From: DAOPJM01 sp035399665
Lineage (GTDB): Bacteria; Bacillota; Clostridia; Christensenellales; CAG-138
Assembly: GCA_035399665.1 (NCBI GenBank)
Contig: DAOPJM010000003.1
Location: 32,759 to 96,758 of the forward strand
Direction of reading: 5' to 3'
Length of the DNA: 64,000 bases
In this document: piece by piece, positions 1 through 8,779 of the stretch
How the letters are laid out: each line of letters starts with the position of its first letter
How positions within the stretch are numbered: position 1 is the stretch's first letter
Position numbers and translations under genes: made by a program
Notes under the pieces: generated by a model
The model's input: the letters and a program-made list of their open reading frames with translations, nothing else
What the model was told of the DNA's origin: nothing
Database searches by the model: none

Positions 1-1268
1 TCCTCGGTCATTATTATGGCAGGGATCACAAATGCCAAATCGTTATCGGCAAGGATACCCGCCTTTCAAGCTATATGTATGAGTGCGCGCTGACCGCGGG
101 ACTTACGTCCTCGGGCGCGGACGTATATCTGCTGCACGTCACCACCACACCCAGCGTCTCATACGCCGCAAGGACGGGTGATTTTGACTGCGGCATAATG
201 ATTTCAGCAAGCCATAACCCCTACTGCGACAACGGTATTAAGCTGATAAACGGCAACGGCGAAAAGATGGAAGATGAGGTTATCGATGCTGTCGAGGCCT
301 ATCTTGACGGCGTCTTCCCCGAAGTCCCATATGCTGTTCGCGATAATATCGGCAAGGCGATAGACTTTTCGGCGGGAAGAAACCGTTATATCGGGTATCT
401 TATCTCGCTCGCCACTCACTCTTACAAGGGCGTTAAGGTAGGTCTTGACTGCGCAAACGGCAGCACTTGGATGATTGCGAAGGCGGTCTTTGAGGCTTTA
501 GGCGCGGAAACCTACGTCATCAACAACACACCTACCGGGCTAAACATCAACCGTGACTGCGGCTCTACCCATATTCAGCATTTGCAGCAGTTTGTTATTG
601 ACAACAAATTGGATGTGGGCTTCGCGTTCGACGGCGATGCTGACCGTTGCCTTGCAGTCGATGAACACGGCAAGCTTGTCGATGGCGACCACATCCTCTA
701 CCTGTATGGCGTTTTCATGAAGGAGCGTGGTATGCTCGCGTCCAACACGGTCGTCACTACGGTAATGTCCAACTTCGGTCTTTACAAGGCGTTTGACAAG
801 GCGGGCATCAGCTATGAAAAGACCGCCGTAGGCGACAAGTACGTCTATGAGTGTATGCGCGATAAGGGCTACCTTATAGGCGGCGAACAGTCCGGTCACA
901 TTATCTTTACAAAATATGCCAACACGGGCGACGGCATACTAACCGCGATTAAGGTCATGCAGGCCATGCTTACGACGAAGCTTCCGCTTTCTAAGCTTGT
1001 CGAACCCATCACCGTATACCCGCAGGTACTTAAAAATGTTGTTGTCACCGACAAAGACCTTACTATGCAGAATGAAAAGGTATTGGCGGCCGTGGCAAAG
1101 GTTGCCGCAGAGCTGGGTGACGAAGGGCGTATACTCCTCAGAAAGAGCGGCACCGAACCTGTTCTGCGCGTCATGGTTGAAGCGCCCAGTCATGAGCTGT
1201 GCGAAGAAAAGGTTGACTATGTGATTGATGCTATGCGCCAAAACGGACTGCTTATAAGGGTGAAGTAA
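1..1268 (+). CDS. glmM: Phosphoglucosamine mutase GlmM (5' end outside window)
   Basis: Converts glucosamine-6-phosphate to glucosamine-1-phosphate, a cytoplasmic step towards UDP-GlcNAc for peptidoglycan. The frame is open from base 3, where it encodes IGKDTRLSSYM, the usual early motif of the family, so the real start lies upstream. Visible family motifs, in order: the phosphoserine loop ISASHNP (about base 205), the metal loop FDGDADRC (about 628), the sugar-binding GGEQSGH (about 880) and the phosphate-binding RKSGTEPVLRVMVEA near the C-terminus. TVMSN and the GEQSGH form fit GlmM better than a phosphomannomutase, though an alpha-D-phosphohexomutase of other specificity is possible. The stop is 1 nt before the next gene, whose predicted product belongs to the same pathway, so the two are probably co-transcribed. 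Confidence 0.9.
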   Translation, partial: LGHYYGRDHKCQIVIGKDTRLSSYMYECALTAGLTSSGADVYLLHVTTTPSVSYAARTGDFDCGIMISASHNPYCDNGIKLINGNGEKMEDEVIDAVEAYLDGVFPEVPYAVRDNIGKAIDFSAGRNRYIGYLISLATHSYKGVKVGLDCANGSTWMIAKAVFEALGAETYVINNTPTGLNINRDCGSTHIQHLQQFVIDNKLDVGFAFDGDADRCLAVDEHGKLVDGDHILYLYGVFMKERGMLASNTVVTTVMSNFGLYKAFDKAGISYEKTAVGDKYVYECMRDKGYLIGGEQSGHIIFTKYANTGDGILTAIKVMQAMLTTKLPLSKLVEPITVYPQVLKNVVVTDKDLTMQNEKVLAAVAKVAAELGDEGRILLRKSGTEPVLRVMVEAPSHELCEEKVDYVIDAMRQNGLLIRVK

Positions 1269-1269
1269 T

Positions 1270-1929
1270 ATGTACAAGACTACTGATTTATTGGATCTTA
1301 CTAAGACAAGAGCCGCCGACTTCCTTCGCGGTTTTGAATACCCGTGGCAGGCCTTGGACGGTATCAAAGCGCTCATTCTTGAACTCGGCAAGGACTTGCC
1401 TGAGGATGAGTTTGACCACCCGTTTGAGGACGTTTGGATAGCAAAGGACGCGAAGGTTTTCGCAACCGCTTATATTGCGGGTCCCTGTATCATCGATCAC
1501 AACACCGAGGTCAGGCATTGCGCTTTCATACGCGGAAGCGCGCTTGTAGGCCGTAACTGCGTTGTCGGCAACTCCACGGAGCTGAAGAACGTCATACTCT
1601 TTGACAACGTTCAGGTTCCCCACTACAACTATGTGGGCGACTCTATCTTGGGCTATAAGGCTCACATGGGCGCGGGTTCCATCACCTCTAACGTCAAGAG
1701 CGACAAGACCCTTGTCGTTGTTAAATACGGGCAGGAGCGTATCCCAACACTTCGCAAGAAGTTCGGCGCCATACTCGGCGACAACGTTGAGGTTGGCTGC
1801 AACAGCGTACTCAACCCCGGCACGGTGTTGGCTCGCAGAGCAAGCGTCTACCCCACCTCCTGTGTGCGCGGCGTCGTTGATGAGGATCACATCTACAAAT
1901 CCCAAAACGATCAGATAAAGCGTGGCTGA
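1270..1929 (+). CDS. Left-handed beta-helix acyltransferase-like protein (GlmU C-terminal type)
   Basis: A 219-residue protein with imperfect hexapeptide repeats from about residue 55 to 190 (for example VWIAKDAKVFATAYIAG, the HCAFIRGSALVGRNCVVG stretch, LGDNVEVGCNSVLNPG). This is the fold of the acetyltransferase half of GlmU. Such stand-alone proteins are often labelled UDP-N-acetylglucosamine pyrophosphorylase-related in Clostridia, but no nucleotidyltransferase domain or GxGTRM signature is present, so uridylyltransferase activity is unlikely. It starts 1 nt after glmM and is followed by a strong terminator, so glmM and this gene form the end of one operon. By context it would acetylate glucosamine-1-phosphate; that is inference. 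Another sugar-nucleotide acyltransferase is the main alternative. Confidence 0.75.
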   Translation: MYKTTDLLDLTKTRAADFLRGFEYPWQALDGIKALILELGKDLPEDEFDHPFEDVWIAKDAKVFATAYIAGPCIIDHNTEVRHCAFIRGSALVGRNCVVGNSTELKNVILFDNVQVPHYNYVGDSILGYKAHMGAGSITSNVKSDKTLVVVKYGQERIPTLRKKFGAILGDNVEVGCNSVLNPGTVLARRASVYPTSCVRGVVDEDHIYKSQNDQIKRG

Positions 1930-1965
1930 TTGTTGCTCGAAGGCAACAAAAGCAGCAAGCATAGA

Positions 1966-1999
1966 AAAAGAGCCGTCCCTAAATCGGGAGCGGCTCTTT
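1966..1999. terminator. Bidirectional rho-independent terminator
   Basis: AAAAGAGCCG and CGGCTCTTT arms with an inner CCC/GGG pairing, flanked by A-rich and T-rich tracts. It lies between the convergent ends of the glmM operon (plus) and the nucleoside ABC operon (minus). A weaker hairpin (TGTTGC/GCAACA) sits just upstream at about 1931-1948. Confidence 0.85.
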
Positions 2000-2013
2000 C
2001 CTTAGATGCCGTA

Positions 2014-3024
2014 TTATCTTGAGCCCTTATCGTAAGGTATGCCCTCTGCCTTAGGCGCACGGGACTTCTTGGAGGTTAATATAAGAAGTACCATGGTAAT
2101 GAGGTACGGGAGCATAGGCCAGAAATAGGTGCTGACGCCCTCAAGCTTTACCGTCGGGATGAACGGCAGACTTGAAGCATAAGCTCCGATGACCTTGAAG
2201 AACGAGAAGAACAGCGCGGCTCCGAGTATCGACCAAGGCTTCCAGTTACCAAATATCATAACTGCCAAAGCCAAGAAGCCATAGCCTGCGACGGACGACT
2301 GGAAGCCCGAGCCTGCCGCAAGCGTGAACGCAAGACCACCAATACCGCCGAGTATGCCCGAAATGAACACGCCCGAATAGCGCATACGGTAAACATTGAT
2401 GCCGACCGAGTCAGCTGCCTGCGGGTGCTCGCCGCAAGCGCGAAGTCTTAAGCCGAACTTGGTCTTATATAGTAGGATAACCGCGACGGCAAACAGTATC
2501 ACCGTCAGAATTGTCGTCATGTACAGATTCGAGAACAGGAACTTTTGCAGGATGCTTGAGCTGTTAGGGGTGATGCCCAAGCTTGCGGCGGTAATTCTCG
2601 ACCATGTGGGGATAAGTATTGTCGTCTGACCTTGACCTTGGATAACCCAAGTTAAGACAATCGCGAACGCGGGAGCCAACATATTCAGCGCCGTGCCGCC
2701 TATCGTCTGATCAGCCTTGAGGTTGATGGACGCAAATGCCAGCAGCATGGAGAACGCCGCGCCTGTCACGGCCGCGAACAGTATTGCAACAAGCATCGCA
2801 ATGAACGAATTCAGCGTTCCTGCCGTGACGGCCGGATCCAGCCACCTCAGCATCAGGCAGCCAAAGAGAGCGCCCACAATCATAATGCCCTCAAGAGCTA
2901 TGTTGATGACGCCGCTGCGTTCAGAGAACATACCACCCATTGCGACAAGCAGCAGAGGAACAGCGAACAAAATAGTTGCGCTTAAGACATCGGCCAAGGC
3001 CATACCCATTTCAAAACCTGACAT
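2014..3024 (-). CDS. ABC transporter permease, nucleoside/BMP type (second permease)
   Basis: Inner-membrane permease of the BPD_transp_2 (LivM/RbsC-like) class, 336 residues with about eight to ten hydrophobic segments. The GVINIALEG motif near the N-terminus and LRACGEHPQAADSVGI in the cytoplasmic loop are typical of the YufQ/NupC-type permease found with BMP lipoproteins. It is the last gene of a four-gene minus-strand cluster (BMP lipoprotein, ATPase, permease, permease), and its ATG overlaps the stop of the preceding permease by 1 nt. Purine or other nucleosides are the expected cargo from the family; the sequence does not fix the substrate. It ends beside a bidirectional terminator. Confidence 0.88.
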   Translation of the reverse strand: MSGFEMGMALADVLSATILFAVPLLLVAMGGMFSERSGVINIALEGIMIVGALFGCLMLRWLDPAVTAGTLNSFIAMLVAILFAAVTGAAFSMLLAFASINLKADQTIGGTALNMLAPAFAIVLTWVIQGQGQTTILIPTWSRITAASLGITPNSSSILQKFLFSNLYMTTILTVILFAVAVILLYKTKFGLRLRACGEHPQAADSVGINVYRMRYSGVFISGILGGIGGLAFTLAAGSGFQSSVAGYGFLALAVMIFGNWKPWSILGAALFFSFFKVIGAYASSLPFIPTVKLEGVSTYFWPMLPYLITMVLLILTSKKSRAPKAEGIPYDKGSR

Positions 3025-4202
3025 TATGCCTTCACCTCACTTTCATTGACCGCCGCATCCGGAGCAATTGTAATCTCCTTCTTTTCCGTGTCTGTTGGTA
3101 CGACAGGCGGAATGGGATCGTCATTCACATTACCGGAATGGCGATCGAACTTGAACCACTTGGTGAGCAGATTCCTTGTGAACAGGGAGAATGCGCTCAG
3201 ATAGATGATAACCGCGATGATTATATCTATCATCTCTTTTGCGTAGGTTGGCTGAAGCGCTTCTCCGCCGACCTGTATGTATGAGATAAACAACGAGGAG
3301 AATATAATGCCTATCGGGTTGCTTGATCCCAACAACGCAACGGCGATGCCGTTGAAGCCCATGCCAAGCAAGGCTTTCTGTATGTTGTAATCTGCGGTAC
3401 CCGCCAGATAGTACAGCCCTCCGCCGATGCCCGCAAGCGCTCCGGCGATAACCATGGAAAGTACTATGTTGCTCTTGGCGTTGATACCCGCATATATGCT
3501 GGCAAAGCGGTTGTAGCCACAGGCTCTAAGCTCATAGCCCTTTGTTGTCTTGTTTATCAGTACCCACATCAATATGGCGATAAGTATCGCTATTATAATG
3601 CTGATATTTATGTACGGCGAATCGAACACCTTATCAAGACCAAGCTTAGGAATTATCGCACCCGGATTCGCATATGAAAGAGCCGCCGTGCGATCCTTGA
3701 TGGGGCTGGATACCCAGAAAGGAGGAAGCATCTTGGGGATATTCATACACAAAAGGTTGACCGCGAACAGTCCTATCCAGTTCAGCATTATGGAGGTTAT
3801 GACCTCGTTCACATTGAACAGAGCCTTGAACAGTCCCGGGAAGAAGCCCCAAATCGCACCCATAATCATGGCGAGGATAAGGCAGATATACCAAGGAAGC
3901 TGCAGCACAATCGCGCCGAAAAGAGCGGCGAACGCGCCGACGGTGTACTGACCGGAGGCTCCGATATTGAACAAGCCGGTCTTGAATGCGAAACCTACCG
4001 AAAGGCCGCACATCAGCAGCGGCGCAGCCTGATAGAAAACCTTCGCAAGCTTGGGCAAGGTAGAAACGCCCGAACTCAACAGCTTGCCGAACGAAGTGAA
4101 GGCTTCACCGGAATTCACCGCTATCAAAAGAATAAGTCCAAACAGAGTACCAATCAGAATTGATACTATGGATGACAACGCGCTGACTAATCCCTTTTTC
4201 AT
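3024..4202 (-). CDS. ABC transporter permease, nucleoside/BMP type (first permease)
   Basis: A 392-residue multi-spanning permease with the LFNIGASGQYTVGAF motif (about residue 76) and a YELRACGYNRFASIYAGI cytoplasmic loop, both diagnostic of YufP-type permeases of nucleoside importers. The last 40 residues are hydrophilic and Asp/Glu/Pro-rich. Its start overlaps the end of the ATPase gene by 4 nt and its stop overlaps the start of the second permease by 1 nt, so translation is probably coupled. It should form the heterodimeric membrane channel with the neighbouring permease. Confidence 0.88.
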   Translation of the reverse strand: MKKGLVSALSSIVSILIGTLFGLILLIAVNSGEAFTSFGKLLSSGVSTLPKLAKVFYQAAPLLMCGLSVGFAFKTGLFNIGASGQYTVGAFAALFGAIVLQLPWYICLILAMIMGAIWGFFPGLFKALFNVNEVITSIMLNWIGLFAVNLLCMNIPKMLPPFWVSSPIKDRTAALSYANPGAIIPKLGLDKVFDSPYINISIIIAILIAILMWVLINKTTKGYELRACGYNRFASIYAGINAKSNIVLSMVIAGALAGIGGGLYYLAGTADYNIQKALLGMGFNGIAVALLGSSNPIGIIFSSLFISYIQVGGEALQPTYAKEMIDIIIAVIIYLSAFSLFTRNLLTKWFKFDRHSGNVNDDPIPPVVPTDTEKKEITIAPDAAVNESEVKA

Positions 4203-5755
4203 GCCTTGTTCACCTCACTTTCCTCAGCTTTCATATTTTGTCTCTTTGCACCCGCCATGTAGAGACCAAGCTCTTGTACAGTGGTGACCTTGGGGTCGAA
4301 CACGCCGACTATTTCGCCTTCATACATGACCAATATGCGGTCGGATACGTTCATGACCTCGTCAAGCTCGAGGGAGACGAGCAATACCGCTTTACCCTCG
4401 TCGCGCTGTGCGACAAGCTGCTTGTGAATATACTCGATAGCGCCGACATCCAAGCCTCTGGTGGGCTGCACGGCCACGAGCAGCTCGGGATCTCTGTCGA
4501 TCTCGCGGGCAACGATGGCTTTCTGCTGGTTGCCGCCCGACATGCTTCTGCATGCGGTTACCGCTCCCTGACCGCTTCTGATATCGTACTGTTCAATGAG
4601 TTTGTCGGCGTAGTCCCTTACGGCCTTGAAGTTGATAAATCCCGCCTTCTCGAACTTCGGCTGCCAATAACGCTGCAAAACCAAGTTCTCCTCTAAAGAA
4701 AAGTCGAGAATCAAGCCATGCTTATGCCTATCCTCGGGGATATGGCTCATGCCAAGCTTGCTGCGCTCCCTTATGCGGGCTTTGCTGATGTCATGTCCCA
4801 TGAGGGTAATGCTGCCTGCCGCGATTTTATCAAGGCCTGTCAACGCGTGTACGAACTGGGTTTGTCCGTTGCCTTCAATGCCCGCAAGGCAGACTATCTC
4901 GCCGCGCTTTACGCTGAAAGAAACATCCTTGACCGCATAGCCCTTATGAAGCTTTGACGGAACAAAGACGTTCGAAACATGAAGGACTTCTTCTCCCAAG
5001 TTCTCAGGGCCCTTCTCAACCTGAAGGCTGACCTTGCGGCCGACCATCATAGTGGAAAGATCCTCAACCGTCGTATCCGCTATGTTGACGGTACCCATGT
5101 ACTTGCCCTTGCGCAGGACAGTGCATCTATCCGCAACGGCCATGATTTCGTTAAGCTTATGAGTAATGAAAAGGATCGACTTGCCTTCCTTCGTGAAATT
5201 GCGCATTATCTGCATCAGTTCATCTATCTCCTGCGGAGTCAGAACTGCGGTAGGCTCGTCAAAAATAAGAATCTCATTGTCCCTAAACAGCATCTTGAGT
5301 ATCTCAACCCTCTGCTGCATACCGACTGAAATATCCTCGATCTTCGCGTCGGGGTCAACTGCCAAGCCGTATTTTTCACTCAGCTCGACAACCTTCTTGC
5401 GCGCTTGATCCATGGTCAAAAATCCCATCTTGTTCGGCTCTACGCCAAGGATGATGTTTTCCAATACGGTAAATATCTCAACCAGTTTGAAATGCTGATG
5501 CACCATACCTATGTGCAGGGCATTAGCGTCGTTTGGGTCGTTGATCTTGACCACGACCCCGTCCTTCTTGATTACGCCCTGTTCCGGCTGGTATAAACCG
5601 AACAACACGCTCATCAAAGTTGATTTCCCGGCTCCGTTCTCCCCAAGCAGCGCATGAACTTCCCCATGCTTCAGCTGCAGAGTAATATCGTCATTTGCTT
5701 TGATGCCAGGGAACTCTTTAGTGATGTTCAACATCTCTATGACGTACTCGCTCAT
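4199..5755 (-). CDS. ABC transporter ATP-binding protein, duplicated-domain nucleoside/sugar type
   Basis: A 518-residue tandem ATPase. The first domain is canonical: Walker A GENGAGKST (about residue 39), the signature-like ISVGMQQRVEIL and Walker B LIFDEPTAVL. The second has a non-canonical Walker A region (GIEGNGQTQF), the signature SGGNQQK and a Walker B-like LLVAVQPTRGLD, with Gln where the catalytic Glu would be. This asymmetry is normal in the RbsA/YufO group. It energises the two downstream permeases and should receive substrate from the upstream BMP lipoprotein. It is separated from that lipoprotein gene by a terminator hairpin, so it may be transcribed by partial read-through. Confidence 0.9.
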   Translation of the reverse strand: MSEYVIEMLNITKEFPGIKANDDITLQLKHGEVHALLGENGAGKSTLMSVLFGLYQPEQGVIKKDGVVVKINDPNDANALHIGMVHQHFKLVEIFTVLENIILGVEPNKMGFLTMDQARKKVVELSEKYGLAVDPDAKIEDISVGMQQRVEILKMLFRDNEILIFDEPTAVLTPQEIDELMQIMRNFTKEGKSILFITHKLNEIMAVADRCTVLRKGKYMGTVNIADTTVEDLSTMMVGRKVSLQVEKGPENLGEEVLHVSNVFVPSKLHKGYAVKDVSFSVKRGEIVCLAGIEGNGQTQFVHALTGLDKIAAGSITLMGHDISKARIRERSKLGMSHIPEDRHKHGLILDFSLEENLVLQRYWQPKFEKAGFINFKAVRDYADKLIEQYDIRSGQGAVTACRSMSGGNQQKAIVAREIDRDPELLVAVQPTRGLDVGAIEYIHKQLVAQRDEGKAVLLVSLELDEVMNVSDRILVMYEGEIVGVFDPKVTTVQELGLYMAGAKRQNMKAEESEVNKA

Positions 5756-5784
5756 ATATCTTCCCCTTTGGTCGTAGTTTTACA

Positions 5785-5815
5785 AAAGAGGCCAGGCTCT
5801 TCGCCCAGCCTCTTT
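5785..5815 (-). terminator. Intra-operon terminator after the BMP lipoprotein gene
   Basis: On the minus strand an AAAGAGGC/GCCTCTTT stem with a GC-rich inner stem is followed by TTTT. It lies between the binding-protein gene and the ATPase gene, which would give excess binding protein over transporter. Confidence 0.75.
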
Positions 5816-5847
5816 CTTTGCTGTGTCTTTGTCAGATTGACCTTTTT

Positions 5848-7050
5848 TTATGCGTCGTAGTTGACGGTAATGGTCACTGTGGGAGCTACATCGGTAGCGT
5901 TGGAAACGGCGATCTCACCATTCTTTACCTTGTTGAAGAGCTCTTCATACTGGGCAACGGTGAAGTTTACGAGTTTCCAGGAAGCTTCTGCGGTGGGCAG
6001 ACCAACGCAATCATCGGCTGCGCCGAGGACAGCGGTCGTGCCGGCATACTCTGCATTCCAGGTGCCGCCATTGTCAAACAACGAGGTCAGCGCAAGAACC
6101 ACGGAGTGGGACAGAGCCTTCATCGCGGAGGTGATGATTCTGTCGGACTCAGCGGACTGGTCAACGTCAACGCCGATAACCTTGCCGTTGTCGGTGCCGT
6201 CAGCTGCGCCTACCGCGGACAGGTAGATACCGCCGCCGCAGGAGAAGATAACTTCGACGCCGTCGGTGTACCAACCGGACATCTTGGTCTTGATATCATC
6301 GGTGGGAGCGAAACCGCCGCAGTACCAGTAGTTGATGGTAACCTGGTCTGCAATGCCCATTTCCTCTGCTGCCATGTTGGCGCCCTGTACGAAGCCGTAG
6401 CCATAACGTACAACAGCGGGAACTGCCATGCCGCCCAGGAATCCGAGCTTGGTGTAGCCTTCCTTAACGGCGGCATAACCTGCGAAGAAACCGGCCTGCT
6501 CTTCCTGATACAGGATGCAGTGGGTGTTGGACAGGGTCTCGTAGGTGGCGTAGTCAGCGGTGTGCGGCTCGCCATCAAGGAGCAGGAACATGGTCTCGGG
6601 GTAGGTGTTCTGGCACTCGAAAATAGCATCCTCAAAGAGGTAGCCCGGGCAAACGATGACGGTTGCGCCGTCAGCAATTGCGGTACCAATGGTCTCTACA
6701 CGAGCTGCGGTGGAGTCCTCGGAAGGACGGAAGTAGTTGTACTTGACGCCATTCGCTTCGGCAAACTCCACTACGCCTTCCCATGCGCCCTGGTTGAAGG
6801 ACTTATCATCGATGTTACCAACGTCGGTAACAAGCGCGATGTAAGCTTCGGTGGTCGGCTCGACAACCGGCTCGTCGGTTACTTCCGCAACCGGCTCTTC
6901 GGTTACTTCAGCAACGGGCTCTTCGGTGACTTCTGCAACGGGCTCATCGGTAACGACAGGCTCGTCGACTGCGGGATTTTCTTCGGGCGTACATGCCACG
7001 AATGCGACTGCCAATGCTGCTACGAGCAGAATGGCGATCCATTTCTTCAT
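5848..7050 (-). CDS. BMP-family nucleoside-type ABC substrate-binding lipoprotein
   Basis: An exported lipoprotein of the Bmp/PnrA family. The N-terminus MKKWIAILL leads to a lipobox-like AFVAC with the lipidated Cys at about residue 20. A low-complexity linker with repeated EPVAEVTE units follows, then the Bmp domain beginning AYIALVTDVGNIDDKSFNQG. The start at 7050 is chosen because AGGAGGT lies 6-8 nt upstream and the signal peptide begins exactly there; the open frame continues 29 codons further 5' without a ribosome site. It is the first gene of the importer cluster and has an extended -10 promoter upstream. The substrate is likely a nucleoside by family; autoinducer or other ligands remain possible. 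Confidence 0.88.
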   Translation of the reverse strand: MKKWIAILLVAALAVAFVACTPEENPAVDEPVVTDEPVAEVTEEPVAEVTEEPVAEVTDEPVVEPTTEAYIALVTDVGNIDDKSFNQGAWEGVVEFAEANGVKYNYFRPSEDSTAARVETIGTAIADGATVIVCPGYLFEDAIFECQNTYPETMFLLLDGEPHTADYATYETLSNTHCILYQEEQAGFFAGYAAVKEGYTKLGFLGGMAVPAVVRYGYGFVQGANMAAEEMGIADQVTINYWYCGGFAPTDDIKTKMSGWYTDGVEVIFSCGGGIYLSAVGAADGTDNGKVIGVDVDQSAESDRIITSAMKALSHSVVLALTSLFDNGGTWNAEYAGTTAVLGAADDCVGLPTAEASWKLVNFTVAQYEELFNKVKNGEIAVSNATDVAPTVTITVNYDA

Positions 7051-7116
7051 AAAGATAACCTCCTGAATTTCCTGCTTTTTCGCAGGATGATATTTTGCAC
7101 GCGTTCGTACGACTAT

Positions 7117-7145
7117 ATTATAGCAGATGAGTTTCATTATTGAAA
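7117..7145 (-). promoter_or_regulatory. Promoter of the nucleoside importer operon (extended -10)
   Basis: Minus-strand TGCTATAAT at 7117-7125 is a perfect extended -10 element; the -35 region is poor (TTTCAA with 17-nt spacing). No purine-riboswitch core was recognised in the leader. A small CCTGC/GCAGG hairpin is present at about 7070-7085. Confidence 0.6.
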
Positions 7146-7260
7146 GTCTTTTTTCAAAATTTTTTGATGATTTTATTAACGATGCGTCAAAAATGCGGAC
7201 AGCAAATGTCTATTTGGTCAAAAAAGGAATAATTTGCCTTTGTTTTGCAAAAAGTTTCTG

Positions 7261-7287
7261 TTGCTTTTACAATTCGTGTGCTATAAT
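7261..7287 (+). promoter_or_regulatory. Promoter of the DUF5685-DnaJ-PBP gene set (extended -10)
   Basis: TGCTATAAT at 7279-7287 forms an extended -10. The -35 is weak (TTGCTT with only 15-nt spacing). It drives the plus strand, divergent from the BMP promoter. Confidence 0.6.
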
Positions 7288-7304
7288 TTCTAAAGAGGTG
7301 AAAT

Positions 7305-8135
7305 GTGTTTGGGTATGTGCGTCCGCTTGAATGTGAGTTGAAGGTCAAGGAGTCGAACCTGTATCGTGCGACTTACTGCGGCCTTTGCCGCTCCATGCGC
7401 AAGCGTCATGGATACATCACAACATGGTTCCTGCAATATGACTGCACGTTTCTGTCACTGCTCTACTCATCTCTGTGCCAAGCCAAAACGGAGTGCAAGC
7501 CCTGTCATTGTCTGCATCGAGCTTTCGAACGCAAAAAGAGCTATGCCGTTGATAGTCGTGAGACTCGCTTTTGTGCCGACGTCAATGTTCTGCTTGCCTA
7601 TCACAAGTGCCTTGACGATTGGCACGACGATCACAGCATTGTAAAAGGCTGTGCCGCGCTCTTACTGCGGCCCAAGATAAAGAACGTTTCGGGCAAGCTG
7701 AAGCTTGCCGTAAGCTCGGGACTTGATTCGCTTTCGGGGCTTGAAAAGCAGGGATGTCCTGATTGCGACAGGGTTGCGGACGCCTTTGCCTCCGCGCTTC
7801 GGGGGGCGGCTCTCTCGGCCGACTTCATCCCTTTAGAGGACTGCGCCGCTTTGGGATGGCTGTTCTATAATTTGGGTCGGTGGATATATCTCATCGACGC
7901 ATGGGCAGACCGCGAGGCGGACGGCAAAAAGGGTTCCTACAATCCCTTCAACCTCAAAGAGTATCCCAAGGAGCAGGTGGAGTTCATGCTGTATAAGTCG
8001 CTCGATGAGTCCGTGAAGGCTTTGGATCTGCTCTGTCCGATAAGAAATGAGGATCTGATTCGCAATATACTCGTCTTGGGCTGCGGCCGCAAGACCGCAA
8101 CCATACTCGGAGGAAAACAGGATGAATCCCTATAA
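7305..8135 (+). CDS. DUF5685-type cysteine-rich protein
   Basis: A 276-residue cytoplasmic protein of the family commonly called DUF5685; its function is unknown. It begins MFGYVRPLECELKVKE, the usual start of the family, using GTG at 7305 with AGAGGTG upstream. Cysteines cluster as YCGLC (about residue 25), CKPCHC (about 64) and CPDC (about 150), suggesting bound metal. The C-terminal half is helical, with FYNLGRWIYLIDAWADREAD resembling the Asp-rich helices of all-alpha synthase folds; that comparison is only visual. The stop overlaps the start of the J-domain gene by 14 nt, a tight coupling that suggests a joint role. Confidence 0.75.
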   Translation: MFGYVRPLECELKVKESNLYRATYCGLCRSMRKRHGYITTWFLQYDCTFLSLLYSSLCQAKTECKPCHCLHRAFERKKSYAVDSRETRFCADVNVLLAYHKCLDDWHDDHSIVKGCAALLLRPKIKNVSGKLKLAVSSGLDSLSGLEKQGCPDCDRVADAFASALRGAALSADFIPLEDCAALGWLFYNLGRWIYLIDAWADREADGKKGSYNPFNLKEYPKEQVEFMLYKSLDESVKALDLLCPIRNEDLIRNILVLGCGRKTATILGGKQDESL

Positions 8136-8748
8136 GGTACTCGGCGTCAGTGAAAATGCTTCGCAGGAAGAAATCCGCAAAGCCTATCTTGATTTGGTAA
8201 AGAAATACCATCCGGATAAGTACACCGACAACCCGCTAAAGGAGCTTGCGAACGAGAAGCTCAAGGAAATCAATCAGGCCTACGACATATTGTCAAGAAA
8301 GCCCAACGGAAGCGGTTCGCAGAACAGCTCAAATTCCGGATACGGTTCGTCAGGCTACGGCTACTCGGACAGCTATCGCAAAAGCTCCTATTCCGGCACT
8401 TATGCCGAGGAGTTCAACAGAGCCAGGATGTATATCAATCAAAACAACCTCAACGCGGCGCAAAGCGTCCTTGACGGTATTCCTTTGCGCAATGGTGAAT
8501 GGAATTACCTTTACGGCATAATCTACCTAAGACGCGGTTGGTATGATAAGGCAAGGGAGCATATGCAGAACGCCTGTGAGCAGGAGCCTGATAATGCAGA
8601 ATATCGCAACGCCTATCAGACCTTGCTTCGCAACAACAATCCCTTCTCTTCCACAGGCGGTCAGACCGGAGGCGACGACTGCGACATGTGCAATGTCTGT
8701 TCGACCCTGATGTGTCTTAACTGTCTATGCAACTCCTGCGGGAGATGA
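8122..8748 (+). CDS. J-domain protein with TPR-like segment and cysteine-rich C-terminal tail
   Basis: The N-terminal J-domain (about residues 2-60) has NPYKVLGV, the HPD tripeptide in KKYHPDKYTD and a final INQAYDIL helix, so it should stimulate DnaK-type ATPase activity. A Ser/Gly/Tyr-rich linker follows, then a helical stretch from about residue 95 to 170 (LNAAQSVL, WYDKAREHMQNACEQEPDNAEYR) resembling TPR repeats. The last 25 residues contain seven cysteines (CDMCNVC, LMCLNCLCNSCG), a likely metal-binding tail. The classical DnaJ zinc-finger domain and substrate-binding domains are absent, so it is not the housekeeping DnaJ. It overlaps the upstream Cys-rich DUF5685-type gene. Confidence 0.85.
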   Translation: MNPYKVLGVSENASQEEIRKAYLDLVKKYHPDKYTDNPLKELANEKLKEINQAYDILSRKPNGSGSQNSSNSGYGSSGYGYSDSYRKSSYSGTYAEEFNRARMYINQNNLNAAQSVLDGIPLRNGEWNYLYGIIYLRRGWYDKAREHMQNACEQEPDNAEYRNAYQTLLRNNNPFSSTGGQTGGDDCDMCNVCSTLMCLNCLCNSCGR

Positions 8749-8779
8749 CAACCAACCGTTTTGTAATGGGAGCTGAAAT

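Noticed and set aside
5818..7143. A 441-codon open frame on the plus strand opposite the BMP lipoprotein gene.
   Set aside because: Antisense shadow; its product is Gly/Val-rich without domain features, and there is no promoter or ribosome site.
7051..7304. Purine riboswitch before the nucleoside importer.
   Set aside because: The leader is too short and I could not find the conserved three-way-junction core.
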